Of a stretch of 5,528 nucleotides of DNA, positions 1 to 5,528 are shown in pieces (the first letter of the stretch is position 1; every line of letters begins with the position of its first letter). The notes below the pieces were generated by a model. It was not told the origin of the DNA and made no database searches. It worked only from the letters and a program-made list of their open reading frames with translations. The translations under genes were made by a program, and so were the position numbers. The stretch comes from Ruminococcus sp. (GTDB lineage: Bacteria; Bacillota; Clostridia; Oscillospirales; Ruminococcaceae), in the NCBI GenBank assembly GCA_029063695.1, contig JAIDNR010000336.1:1-5528 (forward strand), in the 5' to 3' direction.

Positions 1-2288
1 AGACTATCATGAACGGTCTTTCGGAATCCGCAAAGGAAAGCGGTATGAGTTTCACGGACTATGCCGCTGCACTCGAAGAATGCGACGGAACTGCTCAGAA
101 TATGGCGAATACCATGATTGACAACTTAGCAGGTGATATGACTATCCTCGACAGCTCCATTGACGGCGTGAAAATTGCCCTTTCCGAAAAGCTGAACCCA
201 ATTCTCAGGGACTTAGTGCAGTATATCACTGAGAAAATGCCTGAAATTCAGGAATCTTCCGAAAAGGCTTTTGATGTAGTTATCACTATTGCCGACTGGT
301 GCAAGAAGAATATGCCTGAGATTAAGAAAGTTGCAAGCGATTTGCTACCGCTTATTACAAGTATCGGCACGGGTATTGCAGGTCTAATAACCGCTACAAC
401 TGCACAATCCGCTATCAAAGGACTAACGACTACTTTTAAAGGACTTAATGCTGTAATGGCGGCGAATCCTGCGGCGGCGGTTACGGTTGCTATTGCGGCT
501 CTTGCGGCGGCTATCGGTGTTTATTATGTTCAGGCTGAAACGGAAGCATCAAAGTTACAACAGATTTTTGATGAAGTTGATAAGAAGTATAGCAAGGAGC
601 ATGAGCAGATTGACAAGACCCGTGAGAGCATAAGAAAAATCAATAGTTCGTTTGATGAAAGTGCAAGTGCTATCAAGTTAGAGGGTGAGCGTGTTGAGTA
701 TCTGTGGAAACAGCTTAAAGATTTGACTGAAGCAAACGGAGAAGTCAAGGAATCCAACAAAAAGCGTGCTGAATATATCTTAGGTGAACTCAATCAGGCT
801 CTTGGCACTGAATATCAACTTACAGGCAATCAGATTGAGGGTTATCAGAATCTCCGTGACGAAATCGACAAGACTATTGCAAAGAAAAAGGCTGAAGCTT
901 ATCTTGATGCTTATTTTGCAGATGCAAGTGAAATGGCGAAGAATAAGTCTGAAACAAAGTCTGCCTATATTACAGCAAGCAAACAGCGTGACGAGGCGAA
1001 AACGGATATGGACAGGGCAGAAGTTGAATTTTACAAGGTTGCAAAGGGTTCAGGCTACACGGCTGAGGATATTTTGAATCTAAGCGAAGGTTCCCGTCGT
1101 GTGCAGAATATCAGCGATGAACAGTATAACGCCGCAAAAACTTTTGTTGAGGCAAAAACTAAGTACGCCGATGCAACAAGCCGACAGAATGAAGCACAAG
1201 CCGATTACAATGAGATTATGCAGTACTTTGATACTTATGATAAGGCTTATAAGGCTTTTACTGAGGCTGAAACTGCTGAGGACTATAACAGCATTGAGAA
1301 TATTGTGTACAATCCCCAAGACCGCAATCAGCTTATACTTGAAAATGCTACAGACTGGGACGAGGATATAAAAAATGCTTATAAGGAAAGGCAAACTGAA
1401 CTTTCATACACGCTGAAACTTGCTTTGAATGCGGAAGTTGTAAATCAGGACGAAATTGACGATATATTTGCTGAAATTGGCGAAACAGCTATAAAAGGGC
1501 TTCAAAGCGGTGCAACAACCAGTGAAGTTATTACAGAGGATATACGTGAGGTTATAACAAAAACACTTGACAAAGGTCTTGATATTTCTGCACTTGCTGA
1601 ATGGGCGAAAGATTCGGGGATTGATATTGCTGAAATTTTAGGCAGTAATTACAAAGAAGTTATTCAGTCACAGTTCAACGACGGCGAGGGCTTTGATACT
1701 ACACAGCTTCTCCTGTGGGCTGAAAACTCAGGTAAAGATATTTCAGAACTTTTCACAGATACATTTAAAGAGAAATTCGGGGAAAAAATGGGACTTGGCA
1801 TTGATACTACAGGGCTTTTTGACTGGGCAATGGAAAATGGTAAAAAATTGGGTGATTTGATGGGTGATAATCTGCAAAAGACGTTTTCTCAGTATCTTTA
1901 CAGAATTGATGAGGAGACTGGAAAGCCTGTCAATGATTTAATTCCGAAAAATATCAATAGTGCATGGGACGCACAGTTATATAATGGAGAAAAAGGCTAT
2001 TATCCAAGCAGATTCGCAACAGGCGGCTATATTTCGTCGGGAAACAAGGCGATTGTCGCAGAAGCAGGTCCGGAACTGCTCGAAGTCATGAACGGCGGTA
2101 TCAGGGTTACTCCGCTGCGTGGGAAATCGGCAGGCGAAACAGGCTTCAGCAGTGAATCAAGTCCGAAAACTTTCTATAATACGTATAACATCAACAATCC
2201 AAGAATATCAGGGTACAACGATGTACGTACAATTGCACAGGAATTAGCTGCTGAACAACGCAGAATCGAAAGAGGTCGTGGACTTTAA
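1..2288 (+). CDS. Phage tail tape measure protein, C-terminal part (5' end outside window)
   Basis: Tape measure proteins span the lumen of the tail tube, set its length, and are ejected ahead of the DNA. The reading frame is open to the window edge (frame begins at base 3), so the Met codon at 9 is probably internal. Residues below count from that Met. Residues 30-70 (NLAGDMTILDSSIDGVKIAL, then EKLNPILRDL) resemble the end of the TP901-type core. Residues 112-131 and 147-175 are hydrophobic and Ala/Gly-rich, likely membrane-interacting. Residues about 176-260 and 285-425 are charged, Lys/Glu/Ala-rich and probably coiled coil. Residues 523-630 form three tandem repeats. Residues 669-703 (FATGGYISS, then AIVAEAGPELLEVM) match the conserved FAxGG...EAGPE tail of many tape measure proteins. 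At least 759 residues are present. The TAA stop overlaps the next ATG by one base. The family call is secure; the total length is unknown. Confidence 0.93.
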   Translation, partial: TIMNGLSESAKESGMSFTDYAAALEECDGTAQNMANTMIDNLAGDMTILDSSIDGVKIALSEKLNPILRDLVQYITEKMPEIQESSEKAFDVVITIADWCKKNMPEIKKVASDLLPLITSIGTGIAGLITATTAQSAIKGLTTTFKGLNAVMAANPAAAVTVAIAALAAAIGVYYVQAETEASKLQQIFDEVDKKYSKEHEQIDKTRESIRKINSSFDESASAIKLEGERVEYLWKQLKDLTEANGEVKESNKKRAEYILGELNQALGTEYQLTGNQIEGYQNLRDEIDKTIAKKKAEAYLDAYFADASEMAKNKSETKSAYITASKQRDEAKTDMDRAEVEFYKVAKGSGYTAEDILNLSEGSRRVQNISDEQYNAAKTFVEAKTKYADATSRQNEAQADYNEIMQYFDTYDKAYKAFTEAETAEDYNSIENIVYNPQDRNQLILENATDWDEDIKNAYKERQTELSYTLKLALNAEVVNQDEIDDIFAEIGETAIKGLQSGATTSEVITEDIREVITKTLDKGLDISALAEWAKDSGIDIAEILGSNYKEVIQSQFNDGEGFDTTQLLLWAENSGKDISELFTDTFKEKFGEKMGLGIDTTGLFDWAMENGKKLGDLMGDNLQKTFSQYLYRIDEETGKPVNDLIPKNINSAWDAQLYNGEKGYYPSRFATGGYISSGNKAIVAEAGPELLEVMNGGIRVTPLRGKSAGETGFSSESSPKTFYNTYNINNPRISGYNDVRTIAQELAAEQRRIERGRGL
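1575..1898 (+). repeat. Three tandem ~37-residue repeats inside the tape measure protein
   Basis: Three copies are visible in the translation, at 1575-1676, 1689-1790 and 1797-1898, with starts 38 and 36 codons apart. They begin GLDISALAEWAKDSGIDIAE, GFDTTQLLLWAENSGKDISE and GIDTTGLFDWAMENGKKLGD. The shared pattern is G-hydrophobic-D-x2-x-L-x2-W-A-x2-(S/N)-G-x2-(I/L), followed by an amphipathic stretch ending in QSQF, GEKM or SQYL. The similarity is mainly at protein level; the DNA copies have diverged, so this is an old duplication. The role is unknown. It could be a small helical-repeat module near the tape measure C-terminus. Confidence 0.8.
2268..2275 (+). promoter_or_regulatory. Ribosome binding site for the Dit gene
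   Basis: GAAAGAGG lies inside the end of the tape measure gene, 12 bases before the ATG at 2288. The spacing is slightly long. The TAATG stop/start overlap suggests that initiation relies partly on translational coupling. Confidence 0.55.
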
Positions 2289-2998
2289 TGAGTTTTTTTA
2301 CTTTTAATGATTATAATTCGTCAGATGATTTAATTATCACTCAGCCGATAATCCGTCCGTCATGGTCTCAGGAGATGAACGAATTTCCGACAGGTTCAGT
2401 CACAAAGATTATTCAGTTTTCAAGAAGCTTCAGCAATTCACCGATTGAAATTTCCGCTGTAATCAAGAATACTTCACAGGAACGTCTGAGAACGCTTTAC
2501 AGTGCTGTCAGGGGCTTCGGAAAACTAACGGTATCTTCATGTCCTGATGAATACATGAACGCTGTAGCAAGCGTTCTACAGCCTGTTGCGGTAGCAATGA
2601 CTATGGCGGAACTGAATATTACATTCACTTTGCTTCCGTTTGCCTATGCGACAAATCCTACAATTGCCGACTTTTCGTCGGATTACATAGAAATTCAGAA
2701 TAACGGGACAGTCTTTTCAGCTCCGGAAATCCGCTTTACTCCAACGACGGCAGATAATGTCGTGCTTGATGTCAACGGCAGTCAGTTCACTGTGAAAATT
2801 ACCGAAAATCTGGTGAATACTGAGATAATTGTTGATTGTGATGCAGAAGTGACTTATTACGAAAATAACGGCGAAAAAATTTCAATAAATAATCAGACTT
2901 TCGGAAATTATCCGCTTCTGGCAATAGGTGAGGCGTTTGTAAGTTACACAGGAAATGTCGTGAACGCAAGTATAAATGTCAGAGAGAGGTATTATTGA
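2288..2998 (+). CDS. Distal tail protein (Dit), siphovirus tail component family
   Basis: This 236-residue protein is probably the Dit ring at the distal end of the tail tube, joining the tube to the Tal hub and anchoring any host-binding proteins. The N-terminus (FTFNDYNSSDDLIITQPIIR, then a PTGSVTK stretch) and the middle (LRTLYSAVRGFGKLTVSS, residues about 67-84, then an all-beta segment) follow the usual Dit N-domain. In that family a belt of strands builds a hexameric ring. The C-terminal galectin-like half ends in NYPLLAIGEAFVSYTGNVVNASINVRERYY, close to the common FP-L-x-G-x-N...INxRxRYL ending. The length is typical of a short Dit without an inserted carbohydrate-binding domain. It overlaps both neighbours by one base. 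Position between tape measure and Tal supports the call. There is no signal peptide or membrane segment. Confidence 0.88.
   Translation: MSFFTFNDYNSSDDLIITQPIIRPSWSQEMNEFPTGSVTKIIQFSRSFSNSPIEISAVIKNTSQERLRTLYSAVRGFGKLTVSSCPDEYMNAVASVLQPVAVAMTMAELNITFTLLPFAYATNPTIADFSSDYIEIQNNGTVFSAPEIRFTPTTADNVVLDVNGSQFTVKITENLVNTEIIVDCDAEVTYYENNGEKISINNQTFGNYPLLAIGEAFVSYTGNVVNASINVRERYY
2981..2989 (+). promoter_or_regulatory. Ribosome binding site fixing the Tal start
   Basis: AGAGAGAGG ends 8 bases before the ATG at 2998, which is ideal spacing. A TTG codon at 2995, directly before the ATG, is in frame but less likely. The ATG overlaps the Dit stop as TGATG. Confidence 0.7.
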
Positions 2999-5316
2999 TG
3001 GCTTATACCGAATATCCCGAAAAAGTCGAAGAACTCGGAAAACTTATCAATACTGAGAGAACAGCAAGAGGACTGAAACCGTTGTACTGTGTGCCGCATC
3101 TCAACGAATGTGCGATGATTCGTGCTTCGGAAGTGTCGGTATACTGGTCTCATACACGTCCTGACGGACAGAGTGCATCTTCTGTCATAAACCAGAACAT
3201 TGTAGACTGGGCTATTTTTGGCGAAAACCTTGCAGCTGGTTCGGAATCAGCAGAATCAACACTGAATCAATGGCGGAACTCTCAGAATCACTGGAATGCT
3301 ATTATCAGTGGAGATTACACCCATATCGGAATTGGTGTTATTTACAATCCGAATGGTGTAAACGGGGTGCAATGGTTCTGGTGTACAATTTTTACAAGCG
3401 ATTTTCGTGGTGATGATTACGAATATGAAGGGCAGTATCTGCCCGGAGAATACGGCGGTGGTACAACGGAAATAAGCTGTATCGATACGGAAACAGGCGT
3501 AAATATCGCCGGCATTTCAATAAATATTTACAGTCGTGACACTGAAAAACGTGATTTGTCAGGTGTAAGAATCACCCAGAACGGCAGCAATGTTGACTAT
3601 GAGATTTCGTCGGACAAGTCAAATATATGGTTTACTACAGGCAGTTATCCGTCTGTGATTTCAAAAATTCCAACAGGTACATATTACGTGGAAATCAGGA
3701 ACGTTCCCAACGGATATTACAGTGATTTTCTGAACACATCATCTTACTATTACACCTATTTTACGATAAAAACCGACGGAACATCAGACAAGGACAATAT
3801 CACACTGAATCTCACACCACGAAAATTAACAGTGCTGAAAGTTGATTCTGAAACAGGAAACGCACTTTCGGGAGCAGTTCTCGAATTATCGGGAAATTAC
3901 GACCTCAGCGAAACAGAAGTTTCACAGGATTTCACACTTTCCGACGATAAAAGAACAATTACTTTCACGTCCGGCAATTCACCTGTTGTTTTCAGCAAAA
4001 TACCGGCGGGAAAATATACACTTTCCGAATATTCCGCACCTGAAGGCTATATAAAAGCCGAAAGAGCTGTTTTTTTCGTCGGTAACAGCAACATATCACT
4101 CTCGGACGGAAACAAAAGCGGATTTATCGAAAATAACATTCTAAAAATTCCTGCTAAAAAGAGAATTGTGAATTTCTTTCCGATTGCTTACGAACATTCA
4201 ATCTGTGTCTATGACATTTCAGAACCGCAGTCGGGATTCAAGTCAAACGGTCTTGCTGTTCTCCGACCGACGTCCTGCACATCGACTAAAAATGCTGATG
4301 TATGGGACATTGAACTTGTCCACCCTATTGACGAATGGGGCAAATACAAATACTTACTCCCTGAAAATATTCTGAAGGTCAACGGTCAGCTTTTCAGAAT
4401 TGACATTATGACATCAGAATACAGTGAACAAGGCGGACTGATTACCGTCCATGCAAGGCATATTTCAGGCGATATGGCTGAGCAAAGTCTTATTGAGAAT
4501 GAGGAGTTTGAGGGCGGAACTGCTCAGGATTTCATCGACTTTGCAGTCGAAAAAAGTAAGATTCAGGACGGTGTTGACGACGAGTTCTATCCGCAGTATG
4601 AGTTCGCAATAACAACTGATATTACAACAAGAGCAGAGGGCGACGAATATGTAAATGTTACGCTTTTAGGTGCATTAATCGGAGTTGACAACTGTTTTCT
4701 CAACAGATATGGCGGTGAAGTATATCGTGATAATTTCCGTATGTCAATCAATGAAAAAATGGAAAATTCAAGGGAAAATGCATTCTGTCTGAGATATGGT
4801 GCAGGAGTTTCGGGAATCAAGCAGAAAATTGATTATACCAATTTTGCAACACTTCTTGCCGTCTTTGATAATTTCGGCAATTCATGGGCGGTCTCCTATG
4901 ACGGAAATTCAAGAGGATTTTTCCATCACCCACACAGGAAAAACGCACGCTTCAATTACAGTAACGAAAACATGGAAAGGCTCATCAGCGACGGTTATAA
5001 ATTATGGTCTACAATAGATGCACCGAAAACCACGTATGAGGTGCAGGTGAATCAACTCAGTGATGACCCTCGTTATTCCGGATTCAAGAATCTTCTGGAC
5101 TGTGATTACGGTGACAGCGGTACGATTTACTGCCCTGAACTTGACATCGATACTGTACAGAAAGTTACAGAAGTTGTAAGAAATGAACTCACGGGCGAAA
5201 TTATAAATATGAAACTCGGAAATGTTGTATCTTCTCTTGTCCGTCCGAATTTCATGGGCGACACCGTTTCAAGCGGTCATGCAGTATGGGACAAGCTGAA
5301 CAGAAGGAATAAATAA
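2998..5316 (+). CDS. Mosaic Tal tail-tip protein: CAP domain, two SpaA-like domains, minor-structural hub domain
   Basis: This 772-residue protein probably forms the tail-tip hub and contacts the host wall. Residues 4-136 are a CAP (SCP/PR-1, YkwD-like) domain: SHTRPDG with His52, FGENLAAG with Glu76, QWRNSQNHWN with His98, then HIGIGVIY and WFWCTIF. The second Glu of the animal CAP tetrad is not evident, as is common in bacterial members. A Gly/Tyr linker follows. SpaA/CnaB-like domains occupy about 156-273 and 276-388. Residues about 389-772 resemble the phage minor structural protein/prophage endopeptidase tail family: an ICVYDISEP start, WDIELVHPIDEWGKY, ITVHARHIS, then GGEVYRDNF and LRYGAGVSGIKQ. 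No signal peptide is seen, consistent with delivery in the virion. Having accessory domains before the hub is unusual. Peptidoglycan or glycan binding by the CAP domain is inference; endopeptidase activity is not demonstrated because no catalytic set was recognised in the hub. The start is the ATG with the better-spaced ribosome site. Confidence 0.85.
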   Translation: MAYTEYPEKVEELGKLINTERTARGLKPLYCVPHLNECAMIRASEVSVYWSHTRPDGQSASSVINQNIVDWAIFGENLAAGSESAESTLNQWRNSQNHWNAIISGDYTHIGIGVIYNPNGVNGVQWFWCTIFTSDFRGDDYEYEGQYLPGEYGGGTTEISCIDTETGVNIAGISINIYSRDTEKRDLSGVRITQNGSNVDYEISSDKSNIWFTTGSYPSVISKIPTGTYYVEIRNVPNGYYSDFLNTSSYYYTYFTIKTDGTSDKDNITLNLTPRKLTVLKVDSETGNALSGAVLELSGNYDLSETEVSQDFTLSDDKRTITFTSGNSPVVFSKIPAGKYTLSEYSAPEGYIKAERAVFFVGNSNISLSDGNKSGFIENNILKIPAKKRIVNFFPIAYEHSICVYDISEPQSGFKSNGLAVLRPTSCTSTKNADVWDIELVHPIDEWGKYKYLLPENILKVNGQLFRIDIMTSEYSEQGGLITVHARHISGDMAEQSLIENEEFEGGTAQDFIDFAVEKSKIQDGVDDEFYPQYEFAITTDITTRAEGDEYVNVTLLGALIGVDNCFLNRYGGEVYRDNFRMSINEKMENSRENAFCLRYGAGVSGIKQKIDYTNFATLLAVFDNFGNSWAVSYDGNSRGFFHHPHRKNARFNYSNENMERLISDGYKLWSTIDAPKTTYEVQVNQLSDDPRYSGFKNLLDCDYGDSGTIYCPELDIDTVQKVTEVVRNELTGEIINMKLGNVVSSLVRPNFMGDTVSSGHAVWDKLNRRNK
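3463..4161 (+). repeat. Tandem SpaA/CnaB-like domain pair within Tal
   Basis: Two related beta-sandwich units lie at about 3463-3816 and 3823-4161. Matching blocks are CIDTETGVNIAG with KVDSETGNALSG, WFTTGSYPSVISKIPTGTYY with TFTSGNSPVVFSKIPAGKYT, and NVPNGYY with SAPEGYI. The second unit keeps Lys281, Glu344 and an Asn pair (379/380), compatible with an intramolecular isopeptide bond. In the first unit the Lys position is Cys161 and the Glu position is Ile233. Such domains act as rigid, protease-resistant stalks in Gram-positive pilins and adhesins; here they probably space the CAP domain from the hub. The DNA copies are well diverged. Confidence 0.75.
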
Positions 5317-5330
5317 TTTAAATCTTTTAC

Positions 5331-5340
5331 GGAAAGGAAA
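5331..5340 (+). promoter_or_regulatory. Ribosome binding site for the holin gene
   Basis: GGAAAGGAAA contains AAAGGA ending 9 bases before the ATG at 5348. It sits in the only intergenic gap of the window (5317-5347). No hairpin terminator or clear promoter is visible in that gap, so the holin is probably read through from the tail genes. Confidence 0.75.
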
Positions 5341-5347
5341 TACAAAA

Positions 5348-5528
5348 ATGAAATACATTATCATGCTGTTAATAGTCATCGGTCTTGCAGTTGCCGACTA
5401 TCTGACAGGAATTATCAAAGCTTACTGCAACAATGATATATGCAGTTCCAGAATGCGGAAAGGCGGACTGAACAAGCTTGCCGAAATTATCGTGATGACA
5501 TCGACAATCGGGCTTGACATCGGTATAA
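5348..5528 (+). CDS. Phage holin family protein (toxin secretion/phage lysis holin type), 3' truncated by window
   Basis: Sixty residues are visible before the window ends. A hydrophobic N-terminal segment (residues 3-17) runs into ADYLTGIIKAY, followed by a polar loop with SSRMRKGGLNKLAEI and a second hydrophobic stretch (IIVMTSTIGLDIGI). The D-Y-x-T-G...S-S-x-x-x-(R/K)-K-G-(G/I)-x-K pattern is the signature of the holin family found in Firmicute prophages and near clostridial toxin genes. Holins form inner-membrane lesions that let endolysin reach the cell wall. The N-terminus is short: many family members carry one more membrane segment before the D-Y-x-T-G motif. The gene lies 31 bases after Tal, as expected for the start of the lysis cassette; an endolysin gene would be expected next but is outside the window. 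Confidence 0.85.
   Translation, partial: MKYIIMLLIVIGLAVADYLTGIIKAYCNNDICSSRMRKGGLNKLAEIIVMTSTIGLDIGI

Noticed and set aside
9..11. ATG at base 9 as the true start of the first gene
   Set aside because: The frame stays open to the window edge, the residues after it already match the middle of a tape measure core, and no ribosome site can be seen in the eight bases before it.
530..1394. Open frames of 87-104 codons on both strands across the coiled-coil part of the tape measure gene
   Set aside because: They lie wholly inside a well-supported gene and their proteins are low-complexity, Ser/Leu- or Arg/Leu-rich shadows of a Lys/Glu/Ala-rich coding stretch. None resembles a known family.
3406..3414. 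Arg-Gly-Asp (RGD) tripeptide at the end of the CAP domain of Tal
   Set aside because: RGD is an integrin-binding motif in animal ligands, but a tripeptide occurs often by chance and a bacterial phage tail has no clear integrin target.
3842..5017. Short open frames of 63-77 codons inside the Tal gene on either strand
   Set aside because: They overlap conserved CnaB-like and hub coding sequence and show no recognisable domains.
5317..5347. Possible terminator or promoter in the Tal-holin gap
   Set aside because: The gap is AT-rich but has no inverted repeat followed by a T run and no convincing -35/-10 pair. It is explained by the holin ribosome binding site.

Overview
The window is a fragment of the late morphogenesis region of a long-tailed (siphovirus-type) phage or prophage of a low-GC Gram-positive host. 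Gene order is the classic one: tape measure protein, distal tail protein (Dit), tail-associated hub/lysin protein (Tal), then holin. The moderately AT-rich composition, purine-rich Shine-Dalgarno sites and style of the proteins fit a prophage of a gut Clostridia (Oscillospiraceae/Ruminococcus-like) bacterium. The host assignment is an impression, not a demonstrated fact.

Layout, all on the + strand. Positions 1-2288 hold the C-terminal part of the tape measure protein; its start lies before the window. Positions 2288-2998 hold a complete Dit. Positions 2998-5316 hold a 772-residue mosaic protein: an N-terminal CAP (SCP/PR-1-like) domain, two SpaA/CnaB-type beta-sandwich domains, then a phage minor-structural/Tal hub domain. 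A 31-base gap with a good ribosome binding site precedes a holin gene (5348 onward) that runs off the end. The first three genes overlap by one base at each junction (TAATG, TGATG), so they are probably co-transcribed and translationally coupled. I saw no promoter, terminator, tRNA, CRISPR array or insertion sequence, and no stretch over 300 bases lacks a gene.

In such tails the tape measure sets tail length and occupies the tube, Dit joins the tube to the tip, and Tal closes the tip and contacts the cell wall. The holin belongs to the following lysis cassette.

The most unusual item is the Tal protein. Its CAP and SpaA-like accessory domains lie before the hub domain, whereas Tal accessory domains usually follow it. 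The two SpaA-like domains also differ: the second keeps a plausible Lys/Glu/Asn isopeptide triad, while the first has lost the Lys (replaced by Cys) and the catalytic Glu. A second item is a threefold repeat of about 37 residues near the C-terminus of the tape measure protein.
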